DNA from: Tubulanus polymorphus
Taxonomy: Eukaryota; Nemertea; Palaeonemertea; Tubulaniformes; Tubulanidae
DNA length: 64,000 bases
Assembly (NCBI RefSeq): GCF_964204645.1
Contig: NC_134025.1
Coordinates: 8,995,001 to 9,059,000 of the forward strand
Direction of reading: 5' to 3'
The notes under the pieces are model-generated. The model was not told the DNA's origin and ran no database searches. It worked only from the letters and a program-made list of their open reading frames with translations. Shown piece by piece: positions 1-27,000 of the stretch. The first letter of the stretch is position 1, and every line of letters starts with the position of its first letter. The translations under genes were made by a program, and so were the position numbers.

Positions 1-92
1 CCTGTGAAATGATGTTGTCTTCTATTTGGCCATACCCACACACATACAGTGTATCATGAATTGAGAATTTCATAGTAACTCCCATTTTCCAG

Positions 93-2494
93 ACAACAAT
101 GAGTTCGAAGAAAAAACACGAATTTACGTTTGATCGTGTTTTTAATCCTGAATCCAAACAAGAAGATGCTTTCTTAGAAATTTCACAGCTTGTCCAGGTA
201 GGTTCTATATATGTGTGTGCATAACTGAATATTGTGGGGCAAATAAAAATTGGAAACATCAGAGTTTCATTTATATTTCAGAGTGCTTTGGACGGTTATA
301 ATGTATGTATATTTGCATACGGACAGACAGGATCCGGTAAAACATATACGATGGAAGGGGGTCCAGACGCATTACATAATGCCGATTCTCGAGGTATGAT
401 ACCCAGAGCTGTCGAACAAGTTTTTGATGCCTCAATAGCCATGAAGGAAAATGGATGGCAGGTAAAGTAAAATGATAATCTTCATCCTAATGATGGCTTG
501 AATTATTGAAAACGTTCCAAATATTGCATACCGGTATTCTGTTGTTTCTCTGTTTGCAGTTCACATTCGAAGTTTCATTTCTGGAGATTTACAACGAAAC
601 CATCAGAGATTTGTTGGGCAATGACGGAATCAATAGTCAAACTAAACACGAAATCAAAATCGCCGGCAACAACAGTCACGATGTGATGGTTACAAATCTG
701 ACAACGATCAGTGTTGAATCCGCTGATCAAGTGAGTATCATCATCATATTTATCACGGTTCTTCCCACAGTATCGGAAAAAACTTGGGATTGCTCAGTTT
801 GATAATATGTGGGAATTAAAGATTTTCCCACAATCTGGGAAATTCATTTTAGACTCACATAGCATTACTGTTTGATGTTTACTTGCGTGCCCAAATGTAA
901 CTTTCTTCATTAATCTTTCTTGAAAATTACCTTTATCAATCAGTTACCTCTAAATTTTTTGGTTTACCTATGTTATGGCTGTTGGTTGGCAGTCTGCCGA
1001 GAGTATGTTAAATCGCGGCACAAAATTTAGTGGTAATACTTACGGGGTTGTCTTTTATCGTGAAGCAAGTAGAATTGATGCGTGGAGGTCAGGCTGGTAA
1101 GCTTCGAACGGAAGATGCAATATTTAACGAGAAAAACATCCAAAATTCTTCGCTTTCTATAAGTTACTTGTGTTGACCTATATTTGAGTTTCCGACGTGA
1201 ATACGGGAAATTCTTGGAATTTCCAGGAATTTCGGCACCTCTGACGTAATTTTGGGAGTCACAAAATGGTGAGCAATTCATTTGACATATTGCCACATTC
1301 ATCAGGAATAAAATGAGCTATCAGGCCAAAGATTTTGGAACTGTTTAATTGGCTTCCTGGATTTTTATGCTAAATACAAAGCAACACACAGGCAATATCA
1401 AATTGTGGGTCATGCTTCCTAGTGCTCTTATGGTTTTCTGGACATATTTAAACCAAAACTAACAGCCACGCAAGTGAAAATCAAAATGAATACATGTATA
1501 GTTGTACGTTCTTCTAGAAAGGAGAAAGGTAAACCACTTTGCCTGTGGCAAATTATTTACATCCCTGAAGTATGTTGATGTTGAAGGCCCCACATATTGA
1601 AAATTGTTATTAAATCAGCTCATGAAATATTTAGGAAAATTAAGGAATTTTGAATTCATGTGTCTGTAACTGGAAACAATGTTGTGATAGTAAATCATTA
1701 AATCTCTTGTCCAAATATATTGTACAATGTACATCCAATTCACCTGTATTTGGTTCAATTGATTTTAGGTTTTGTCATTATTGTTGAAAGCAAGTCGTAA
1801 TCGAGCAGTAGCTGAGACAAAATGTAATGCACGTTCGTCTCGAAGTCACAGTGTCTTCATTTTCAAACTGTCATGTAAAAATTCCATCACACATCAATCA
1901 TATGAAGGTATATTTTAAATTCATCCAGAATAACAATACCTCTGAAATCCGTCAGATCTTAAGCGATTGAATTTCGTTGTCTTTTGAAAAAAAAATTTTG
2001 TAGGAGTTTTAAATCTAGTGGATTTGGCTGGTAGCGAACGTTTAAAAGAATCCGGATCGGAGGGAGATCGTTTGAAGGAGACCCAGGCGATCAACAAAAG
2101 CCTCAGTAATCTTGGAAACGTGATAATGGCACTAGGCAACAAGGTAAAACACTGAATTTTTGGAAACAATTCCTTTAAAAATGTCTGATGCTATGATATT
2201 TATTATGAATCCATCTCGAGGACACAGGTTAGTAATGTATGGCATTATTTTCATGAAGTTAAATTGTAATCAATGTTCTTATTGCAGGACCCGCATATAC
2301 CATACAGAAACAGCAAATTGACCTATTTGTTAAAGAATTCACTTGGAGGAAACAGTAAAACGTTGATGTTCATAAACGTCTCACCAAAAGTTGATAGCTA
2401 CAATGAAACATTGAATTCGTTGAGATTTGCTACCAAGGTGAACCAGTGTCATATTGGCGTAGCACAGAAGAAGTCATTAAAAAAGCCAATGTAA
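93..2494 (+). CDS. KIFC1: Kinesin-14 C-terminal motor (KIFC1/ncd type), 3' part of gene
   Basis: Minus-end-directed spindle kinesin; only the motor domain is visible and the upstream stalk exons lie outside the window. Exons read from splice sites: 93-197, 282-461, 560-730, 1769-1907, 2004-2143, 2288-2494, all joining in phase. Motor motifs in order: [17 protein letters not shown] (P-loop, exon 2), [15 protein letters not shown] (exon 3), NARSSRSHS (switch I, exon 4), [11 protein letters not shown] (switch II) and [13 protein letters not shown] (exon 5), then [13 protein letters not shown] and [14 protein letters not shown] (exon 6). The motor sits at the extreme C-terminus with only about 10 residues after the VNQC motif, as in kinesin-14. 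The short N-terminal stretch [15 protein letters not shown] fits the same family. The intron at 731-1768 is the longest and shows no second gene. KIFC1 is preferred over the KIFC2/3 types because of the [17 protein letters not shown] and KVNQC.IG contexts. Confidence 0.93.
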
Positions 2495-2791
2495 AATTTT
2501 TTGTTGATATGAATGATACCATGCTTCTCTCTCAGAAATGTGTGTATAGGTATTTGTACATGTAGTAGGTAGTAGAGTAAGAACTGTAAAAATATTTATG
2601 TAAAAATATTCTTTTTTAACAATTTTTGTAACTATATTCTTAATTGAATTTTAAGTATATGTTTTTAAACTTCAATACCAGTTTAACCATATTAGGTATA
2701 ACCCGTATATCATTTACGTAGTCACTGATTGAACTGAGTGATGTTCTCGTAAGAAAAGTATGTACCAGACCTGGCAGTGAAATAATTTCGG

Positions 2792-2797
2792 AATAAA
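2792..2797 (+). terminator. Poly(A) signal AATAAA for the kinesin gene
   Basis: AATAAA lies about 300 bp after the stop codon of the kinesin gene and about 340 bp before the next start codon, the expected place for the 3' end of that transcript. Between 2495 and 3139 there is otherwise only AT-rich sequence with no coding signal. Confidence 0.6.
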
Positions 2798-3069
2798 TTG
2801 CTTTGCAAACAATGATTTAAATTGGTTTCACATTTTTTCACGGATCGGGATGGAAGTGATCGTATGCATTTCAGTCGTTGGTTAATAATGCTCTGGCGAC
2901 TAATCTTTACGTAATGAGGATGTTAAGGGCCAAATTGACCCGTTGATCTCGAGATAATAACTGGTTCTGACATGTGTGCGTACAGCGGCGCGTTTAAATA
3001 GCGGGTTCGAACCCGTTGTATAAATCATTACATCCGCAGTCAACATTCTAATGGGCCTTGACAACGATT

Positions 3070-3076
3070 GTAAACA
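3070..3076 (+). promoter_or_regulatory. Forkhead (FOXJ1-like) site upstream of SPAG17
   Basis: GTAAACA, a perfect forkhead core (RYMAAYA), lies 64 bp before the SPAG17 start codon. FOXJ1 is the established master activator of motile-cilium genes and SPAG17 is one, so this is a reasonable regulatory candidate. A 7-bp match alone is weak evidence. I saw no clear RFX X-box in the same stretch. Confidence 0.35.
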
Positions 3077-3139
3077 AATATGGCGACTGATTTGGTCTGC
3101 TAAGTTTAATCGGTGTAAAACAGATGAAAAGATTCCAAA

Positions 3140-16702
<13,563 letters not shown>

Positions 16703-16829
16703 AAGAAATCTACGTACATTCATCCATCGTTGATTTTAGCCTCGCCACTGTTATGATAATAATGAAAAATTGTGATAATTACGATATCGTTAAGTGGTAT
16801 TTATGTTTTCTGTCTGATTTTTATTCATG

Positions 16830-16835
16830 AATAAA
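16830..16835 (+). terminator. Poly(A) signal AATAAA for SPAG17
   Basis: AATAAA lies 128 bp after the SPAG17 stop codon (16700-16702), a normal 3'-UTR length for this compact genome. Confidence 0.65.
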
Positions 16836-18060
16836 TTGTTCAATTTGATAGTAATATATATGATACTTTCTGTGTTGGTGTTGTTCACTTCCAAGTTTAT
16901 TTTCTGAGGAGAGGATTCAACCACATGTATCGGTCTTCCACGTGTGCTGTGATTCGAATCTAAGCCGTAACGAGTGATGTAAGAAAGTTGTACCGGTATC
17001 CATAGAAGACATGGTTTAAATTTCTCTCATGAATTTACTATTTGATTCGAGCTAATTCAAACCAGTTAACACTTTTAACGAATATAACTTGAATACGAAA
17101 CCAAGATAAAAATAAGATGGATCAGTTACTCGACTGAAAAATTATCGGGGTGACATTCCTAAGATATCACAGGATTCCATTCCCTCGTCGTGGCAGCCTT
17201 ATGTTTGAGAGGTTCGCCATCCATATGAAACATACCACGTTCGTCTAAACATTGATTTCCTCAATAATGCAACAATGCAATCCATCAACGATGTTAGCGT
17301 CTATCTTGAACGAATAATAGTTTTTGAGTAAGGAGTAAATACAGATTTCCATTCAAAATAAGATATACAAGGGTTTTTTGTTTGTTAATTTTGCTCATAT
17401 GTTTTATACGAACATACATTTGATGCATAACAGCTACAAAATTGGGTGATGGGTAAAAGATTCGGTGAAATGAGCTGAGGAACTATGCAAGTCAATTTCG
17501 ATTTGCAGAGCAGAAGAACGAATGTTGGAATAAGCTCCATCTTGTGAGCTCATCAGATTCATTTGAACATGGCTTTTTTACGTCAGAAAATCATCCTTGA
17601 TCGCACTTGATTGGGCACCGGTTCACATTGCTTCCATTTGCTCGAAGCTAATTGAGAAACAGTTCTCGCGAATAGCCATCTGTGCATCGAAGATGGATAA
17701 GTTCATAGTTTTGAAAACCAATCCGCAAGAATATTACCATTCAATGAACTCTTGGAGCTTTTGTTCATTCTGTTAATGTAGGAAATTGCGTATATCGAGA
17801 CCATCTTCAGTTTTTTATGAATACTTCATTTTATTCCAAAAAATCTTAGTTGGAATACACATACATGTTTCTATTTGTGTTATGGCATCGAGAAAAGGGG
17901 CAACTCGAAACCAATCAAGTGGATCTTAGAGTTATACTTCCAGAGGAGATCGTATCGATTATCATACCGCCAATGACGGTGACATTCGTGAAGGTAATAT
18001 ATAAGTAACCGCACTCTCTTCTTTCAATCAGTGCCTGACTCTAAAGGTCTTTGCGAAACA
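16836..18060. other. Intergenic region SPAG17 to guanylyl cyclase
   Basis: AT-rich sequence with no open frame bounded by convincing splice sites and no repeat that I could define. The right part must contain the promoter and 5' UTR of the cyclase gene; I see no clear TATA box. Confidence 0.5.
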
Positions 18061-21000
18061 ATGGTTTCCTCAAACAAATCTATAACTTTTGGATTGGTTC
18101 TTTGCTCCCTCCTGTCGATTCCTACGGTTAATTCTCGGGAATTTCGCGTCGGATTTATGACCCGAGAAGACGATATTTCGTTTATATTTTCCTATCAAGC
18201 AAGCGCTGCTGCAATGGGGATAGCATTGGATAAACTCAGGTCAAGTGGTTATCTTCTTGAGCACAACTTCACGTAAGTCACAGCAGTTTCAGCGTTTAAT
18301 ATAGGGCTTCGTCGAAAATCATCCCGATCGTGATATGATCATGGTTGGAACCCACACGTGAATCATTACAGTTGCGCCAGTTTGAAAATGTCAGTTTTTA
18401 TACGTCATAAGCATTGACAATTAGAAACCTTTTCGAATTTTCTTCAACATTATCAGTATTACAACATCTCTACAATAAATAAAACGAATTGTGGTTATGG
18501 CTATGGCGGTCTAATTTGGAAATGCTGAATCTGGCACAAATTGGGCAATGAATAAACTGCGGTGCCACTTGATTGAATTATTAAGAGTTTAGAGTTTTAA
18601 AGTGACGGTCCAGTGAACATAAAAGTTTATTGGACTGCATGTTTCTGCTTTTTTCTAAGGAAAATCTGTTTCTTTATATTTTTTCAAAATCATTACGAGA
18701 ATCAATGCAAACTGGATAAGTGACACCATACTACAGCTCATTATTTCAGGTTTTTATTCGGAGATACGAAAAACCAACCGAAGTTATCAACTGGCGAAGC
18801 CGTAGACTTGATCGTTAACAAAAAAGTCGATGTTATCATTGGTCCTCCTAACTCTCCCAGTAAGTGAGGCTTTGGAAAATGTTGAATAATTTGGCTTAAA
18901 ATAAATTCTTAACGCCACACTATAAAAGATATAACGAGTCCCCGCACTTGGTAAATATGCCAAGACTCCGAGTTTTTAATCTGGTCTGAGACAGTTCCCC
19001 GATAGGCAATGCAAACTACGCAACACCGCAGAAATTCTTCGTGTAAGCCTTATTCATTTGCCTTCTTTTTATCGATAGTTTAATTACTGTAATGTACATA
19101 AATCGTTGATACGAATCTTGTGGGCAAAAGTAAAATTGTAGTATCAAACGGGTTCCGTATTATCTATAGTTTGATTGATATAAATGTCTAGCTGCTACAT
19201 GCTGGAAATCATCATAATCATGTTTCGTCTTGAAAGTTGTACCTCATCCAAACAGGCATTGTTCATGAGTAGGCTAATGTAAAATTTGCAAAATTGAATT
19301 ACCCGGCCGGTACTCTTTGGGACTTTTCATTCGCTCCAGACACGAAACCTGTGGCTTATTTGACATCGTTCTACAACGTACCACACCTGAGCTGGGTTTC
19401 CACCGGCTCGTATTTGAGCGATAAGACTGAATTCGACACGCTGATACGTGTACTGGGAACGTACACGAAATTTGCAGATGCTTTGATCCAACTGTTGTGG
19501 CATTTTGGTTGGGGCCGAGTAGCGCTCATATTAAGAGACTCCGGTAAGTTCTTTTTCAATACCTATACACTGAATACATGTAACCACCTTTCCACTTCAG
19601 ATGAGTTTATACATTTTGTTGTTGTACAGGAACTTGTAGTTACGCGTATCTGGGGATCAAAGATAAATTTCCCAAAACGAATATCACTATTTCGGAAACG
19701 ATTACGTACCAAACAAATGAAATTAATGACGAAGAATGGCTGATCGATCGATTAAAGAGAGTAAACAAACGAGCGCGAGGTAAATTGAGTTTATTTGATA
19801 AAACTGCACTTATTAATATCAATTGAAATGGAATTTTCAGTGAACGATATTTCCTGTGATATCCGCTCTTATGTATACCGCACATTCAGCACTCGCAGGC
19901 CATAGGTATATGGTATATTTTGGCCGCCTATTATTTTTATCCACATTGCAGATAGCTCTGAATCCGTCGTGGGTCCAGTTTTACAAAAAGGTTAAATGTC
20001 AAATTGATTCATTTCGTCGTTAATTCAGTATAACCTAATTCGATATACGAGTTAAACTTGTTTGTGAAACTGGGCCCTGGTAATAATCATTATTAAACGC
20101 AGAACGTTCTTCAAAAGTTTCAATGTTGAATGGTTTATGGTAACGATTAAAGTACCATTAAAGTTTAAAGATTTAAGTTATTTCTGAAAAACATAACTGC
20201 CGACATGGCCAATGGCATGTATAGGCTTTCTTGTTTTGTGTCACCAACGGTGCATATCCAATTCTAGTTTTTATATGTATATATGTATGAAATTACAGTT
20301 TTCATCGTGTGCGGTACAAATGTACAAATTAGGAAGCTGATGCTGAAAGCTTGGGATCTAGGCATGTCATCACCCGAGTACGTTTACATAGGGCTTGGAG
20401 CGCATTATGAACGTATCGGAATTCGACATTGGTTTGTCGAAAACGACACGAGAAATGACGAAGCAAAAGATGCATTTAAATCGCTTCTTATGGTGAGGAT
20501 TCGTGGCTCCTTATGTCAGATTTCTGCTGAGTGCGCATAGATTCAATTTTCATTGTCCTTTTATAATCCGATTTAATCATTCATTCGACTGTATATGCAA
20601 ATAGTATCGATATATTCCTGGATCGTCATGGATATTTATACTGAATATCATATATATTTATACTTCTTCCACTCTCAATAAGATGTCCTGGTCTTCGGCA
20701 AATGATGGCCAATCTGAAATTGAACTGCGAAAGAAGATGCCGACGAAAATGCTCGAAGCCCCCTGGAATTCCAGTTTTCTGATGGATCATGAACTAATTG
20801 TAAGTACTCATTGCTAAAAGATGACTGGCTTAATTAACAGTACAGTCAAACAAACAAGCTCAAGTCGGCGTAGTTGGGAAGATCACCAGAAAATAGATAA
20901 CGACTTACAATTAGTAACTTGAATTGGAAATACAAATTGGAACTCAAAAATACAGTGACGACTCAAGCAATATCTGATGACGAATTTGAGCGGGTTCATG

Positions 21001-24000
21001 GCTATTCCTAGATCCAATTCCATATTTGGAAATTTTTACGCTGATTTTAGTAATTTCCAACTGGATGCATGGAGCATTTACGCGAATTCGACAACTTAGC
21101 GCTGGCGGTTGTTCTCTTGTTTGCCTTTTTATTACTCTCCTAATCGAATTTTCCAGGGTGGAGTTTACAGTCCATTTCTCCACGATACATTCTATCTGTA
21201 TGGTAGACTATTACACGAAACGCTGTTGGAAAAAGGCAATCCAAATAACGGGAGAGCAATGTTCAACCGCAGCAAAAACTACATATTCAAGGGTAAATCA
21301 CGCACTCTTATTTTTCATCGGCATGTTTACATAAATTGAATTAGATCTTAGATCCCGAATCTATCGGCTTAAACATTTTGCACAGATTTTGAAAGGTCAT
21401 TAATTTTTTTTCGTTGGATTTTAGATTGACATTTTCCAAGTAGATACCGGTTTGAATCGCATTATAAGCCTGTTTTTTTCTGGAGCTGCTTATGCTACCT
21501 CAAAACATTCCCACTAAATATCAGAAAATATCATCAATGAAGTTATTCTTTAAGGCAACGTGCATTTTGTCAATTTTCATTGCGAGTTTTTTTTTGAAGC
21601 AAACAGAAAAGCCGTTTTCTATCGTTTATGTTTCTGCTTTTTGAGTATACATCTTTAGTTATCATTCATGCTGAAACGATGCAATTTTCCACACCCACAT
21701 TATACATCGTCGGGTGGAAACCACTGGCAAAAACAAAGCATCGAACAGAAAAGTAATGCAATAGTTCTTTATTTGCTATCGTTCCTTCTATCACACATCG
21801 ATATCAATCACAGAGGCGCAACTAGTAATTACCGACAACTCAGTAAGATCTTTTGATACAACTTCTACGACTTCCGTTCAGATTGTGGCGTACTATTCAG
21901 TGTTCCGCACATCATCAATCGATTTTATATTTCACTTTTTCCTAATTATCAAGTTATCCTATCGTATCTTTCCAGAAAGTTTTTCAATACTATATATGAT
22001 AACATGCCCATTAATGATTTCCGCGCACTGTGACGTATTGATGTAGATAGAAATTATTTTTCTCCCATTCAAATGTTTCATCGCTCGATGTCAGGTGTGA
22101 CAGGTGACGTTGCTATTGATGAATACGCCGACAGAGAACCAAACTATTGGTTTTGGGGGTATAGAAACCCAAGCGGTGAGAGAGATATTGTGTTGGAAGC
22201 TGTGATGACGGCTAGAAATCAAGTATGTCTGTCAGGGAATATAGTTTTTTGAAAATTATATTCATGACCTTATTCACAAAAGGAAATAAGAAAGAAATAA
22301 AGCATATTGTTCTATATAAACTGCGCAACTAAACGATATATTCTACGATGCATTTAAATTCAAAACATCATCGCATAACGGAACCATAACGTATAATAAG
22401 CATAACGGAATGCGTGGTAAAAAACAAGCTCTCAAAAAAATCTCGTATGTCATTGTTTACTATATGCATATATAGACGGTCAGACTGCTATTCCTTTGCA
22501 GACAATCGTTGAAATGGCGGGGTTACGTTGGGATACACCTGATGGACAACATCCATTGGACACACCCCCCTGTGGGTTTTATGAGGAACTTTGTCCACCC
22601 GATAACACTAGTAAGTTAGCAGTGGCCGACGTCAGCGTAATGATGGATACCCTATAAGGAAATCATTTTGATGCTCGAGCCCTTCACATAAATTAATGTG
22701 CCCCATTTGTGAACAATTCTTCAACCATACATATGAGTCCATTATCTAATCAATAAGTCTGTACTTATCCATCCAATGAACGATTGATAAACCGATCTTT
22801 CAGCTCGAAACGCCCTAATTGGGTTCGGCACGTGTCTGGTGATAGGCTTGCTGATAGTCGCCGGCTTCATTCAAAACCTACGCAAGTAATTATTTAGTAT
22901 ATTTTAACAAGATAAAAAGTTATCCCTTTTAACAATTTTGTTTTGGAGATGTTAAAATGTACGGTTGTCTAGGAACTTTGATACTTCATTTTGAAAATAT
23001 GACCAGTGTAGATAGAAATTCTGTATTTGGTATTATTCTTCGTCTCCAGATCGATAACATCGGTAACATATGAACATTGGCAATAAAACCCATATAAGCT
23101 TATTTCACGCGCTCTCTATCTTTGAAGAAAGAAGCAATTGGAATCTGAAATCAACGCCATGCTTTGGAAAGTTGAATACGATGACATAAATATCGATACC
23201 CAAAGAAAAGCAGGCCTCGGAAGTCAGGTATTCGAAGAGAGATTTCCTATACGATCTTCTGGATCAAAACGAATTCAAAACAAAAGTTAAAAAATATAAG
23301 TGATACGATGAGATAGGCCTACTGACAGTTTGTGCAAGATTTTCTTTTCACTGGAAATTTATCTTGTTGCCATGAAAATCATGTTGTTATTCTATAGGCT
23401 AGTTTAGTTTCCGGGCGGATGCATTCATTTGAAGGTTCGATGTCGAATGATCATGTCCGATGCATGTTACCGAGTCAACGCTTTACAACTGTCGGACGCT
23501 ACCGCGGAACTGTTGTGGCTATAAAACCATTCCAATTGGACGCGATGATCCTCACTAAACAAGATCAAATCGAACTGAAAATGGTAACTCATCGAGGGGT
23601 GATTTCTCATTCAATCAATTAAGACATTATATATCTTCGATATTAGTAAAGTATAGTAAAGTAATTGAGAATCCAGTCCAGAATATATCTAAAATGGTAT
23701 GCCCAATATACGTAGTTTTTTTTCCATAAAATCTCATTGGCAATAAGATTGATACATGTCATAATGTTTCTCCAAAAATTATGCTTAGATGAGGGATACC
23801 AGCCACGAGAACATGAATACTTTTATTGGAGCTTGCGTACAACCAGAAAAACAATGTCTTCTCTATCAGTACTGCACTAAAGGCAGTTTACAGGTAGAGG
23901 TCTCATTATAAACTCGTGATGAAATTCTAGGTGCCCGCGTTATTTCGCGGTATTGACATTTTGAATAAACTGTTGTTTGAAGTTATACCTGTATTTACTA

Positions 24001-27000
24001 GGATGTACTTGAAAATGATGATATTCAGCTGGATTCTGTATTCAAAGGATCGTTGATAAACGATTTGGCAAATGTATGTATGAAGAATACCATATTAAAC
24101 TGTCTTTTAGATGAGTACAGTCAACCCCTGATATATACTGCCCATGTAGTCTAGCATTTTGGCGGTATATCGAACGATATTTCGAATCAATCGTCAAAAG
24201 GTAAATGAAGCCGTTTTGTTCTCGGGGAAAAACCTGGCGTTAGGTGAAAGTTGTGGTTTTTTTCAGGGGCGGTATGTCAGGGGTTGATTGTAGATTATTA
24301 CTTCCATGCATATATTTTGCATTCGTATACATAGGAAGGATTCAATTCTCAAAACACGACACGTTCAACTCGGCATATTCTCGAGGATAGTAATGATAAA
24401 TTCATAAATCTCTATTCGTATTCACATGTAAGACTGAACCACCGATTCGCTTAGATATACAGCTCTGGTGTGTTAAGTGAAACGTCTTTGCAGGGCTTGC
24501 ATTATTTACACGGCTCTGGCCTGAAAGCACACGGTCATCTGAAAAGCTCAAATTGCGTCATCGACAGTCGTTGGATGCTGAAAATTACCGATTACGGCTT
24601 GGCGAGGCTGAGGAACAACGGGCGAGAAAACAATGGGGATGAACAATTTCGAGGTATACATGTACATTCCACTAATGAAGCAGCAGAAGACATTTCTCGA
24701 CCTATTGAAAGTAAATTTAATTTTTAAGATTTATGGTGGACGGCTCCGGAAACATTAAGGCAATCAAATTTTCCAACATCTACATGTATCAACGTTGGTT
24801 ATCAGATGGGTGATATATACAGCTACGGGATCATACTGTTCGAGATAATATTCAGACAAGAACCGTATTCAACAGACAGTACCCTCGGTCCAAAAGGTAA
24901 GCCAGATTCGATAGCTGTATTGATCCCATCTGTAGTCAGGTGTCGTGAAAGGTTCGATTCGACCAGAGGGGACAGATCCGAGAGAAAGAAGCAACACGTC
25001 TGGTTACTACGAAACCTTGGAAGTGACTGATTTTATTTCACATAGATGGAGAATAAACATAAACAAGATGTCATCCACAGTAAATGTATAAACACAAACC
25101 AGATGAGCGGCTTAGTAACCGAACTTTCGAAACACTCCCGGCGGCGGGAAGAAAAAATAGGATGTATAATGCCTATGTGCTATTAGGAATACCTATGAGG
25201 TTAATAAGCCTACGTAAAAAATGAGAAATTAATCAATTTCCAATTTCATATCAGAATCACTAAATCTTCGATACATTAAGTTTGCATTACTCTTAATCTT
25301 CATTTAACACAAAACTGAGAATGCTTTGACATTAAACATTGACATTAAGCTTTGACGTTAAACTTTGACATTGCGTTGTGTCTCAACTAAAATATAGGTG
25401 TATACATGATAACTAGGATATTGTATAGCATTATTATGAGATAACAGATTACAATATTGATTGACGTATTCTTGAAATTAAAAACATGTGAATATCAGAA
25501 ATAAAAAGAACATTTACTCCGATATATATTCAGGTGTATAATAGAAAGGAAATTACATAGTATTTCAACATTAATACAATTTGTGCTTGAATGTATACAT
25601 ACATGATTTTCACTGTTAAGATTCAACTTACATTTCAATTAACATTAAATTTTACATATATACTATGGTGATCGTCATTTACACATTTTAATAATTGAAA
25701 AACATAGAAGAACATATTCTTAACATTATAAATCTTCAAAAATGAAATTAACTCATATTAAGAAACATTATGAACATAAGTTTGAATTATACTCTGATTA
25801 GGCTGAACCTGTGCATTAGTCAACCAGTTTGTCACACCAGTTTTTTATTTTATTTCTAGCGTTCAATGCTGCATTTCGTTTTATTTTCATTGGGGGTTGA
25901 ATATTACTAATTAGAGGCGATGATTCATCATTCATTTTCTCGCCACTATCAGAATTGATTTCTAAGGGGTATAATTTTTTAAGGGGTCTATTCGTAATCC
26001 CGCTTTTAGTACGAATTACCGCGGATCTCACAAGACCGTCGTTGCCCTTGTTCAGACCTTCTATGATAGCGAGTTGCCAAAAGATTCTCTTTTTTGAGTC
26101 ATCATGAACGATCACTATATCGCCTATTTTGACATGATTTTCCGTAATTCCACCCCGCTTTAGCGTCTGACAGTGGTTTTCCCTTAAGGTTGGCAAATAT
26201 TCATTTCGCCACCGTATCCAGTAATCTTGGAAAAGACTGTCTAAGTATTTCATGCGTTTGTTCGCGTCGGAGAAACCGATGGACGGTAAGTTAAAATTCG
26301 GATCAATTAGTTCGTTTTCTTCAACTACCGGTTGAGGTAACAGAGTAATCATTCTCCCACAAATTAAATGTGATGGAGTTAAGGGAATGATCTCATCGTC
26401 ATCATTTGTCATGTACGTTAAGGGACGATCGTTTATTGTAGCCTCTATTTCAGTAATTAGAGTCGACAATTCGTCCAAGGTAATACACGCTCGACCAACT
26501 ACTTTTTTCAAAGTGTTTTTCGTTATACCGACTAATCTTTCATAAAATCCGCCAAACCATGGCGCGCGTTTCGGTATAAATGTCCAAGTGACAAGTTTGT
26601 TAGACAGAAAGTTCCTGACTTTTGTTGATTTGAATATTTCTTTGATATCGTTTTCTGCAGACAAAAATGTTGAACCATTATCAGAGATCAATTGACTTGG
26701 CAACGACCTCCTGCTGGCAAATCTGCGAAATGCTCTCATAAAGGAAGCAGGCGTCAGATCAGTGACTATTTCCAGATGTATTGCCCTGGAAACAGCGCAT
26801 GTAAATAGACATATGTATGCCTTGTTCTGTTTTGAGTGTTTCGTGCGATAATATAAATGGCCAGTGAAATCAACGCCTGTGATGGTGAAGGGTGGAGCTT
26901 CTTTTAGTCTACAGGCAGGTAACGGAGGCGTGATTGGCGCACGATATGATTTACCATCATGTCTAATGCAAACTGAGCATTTTCTAATAATTGGGCTAAC

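Noticed and set aside
19256-19339. Upstream extension of cyclase exon 3 starting [13 protein letters not shown]
   Set aside because: The acceptor at 19338-19339 restores [21 protein letters not shown] in the right phase, whereas the extension does not fit the phase-1 donor at 18859.
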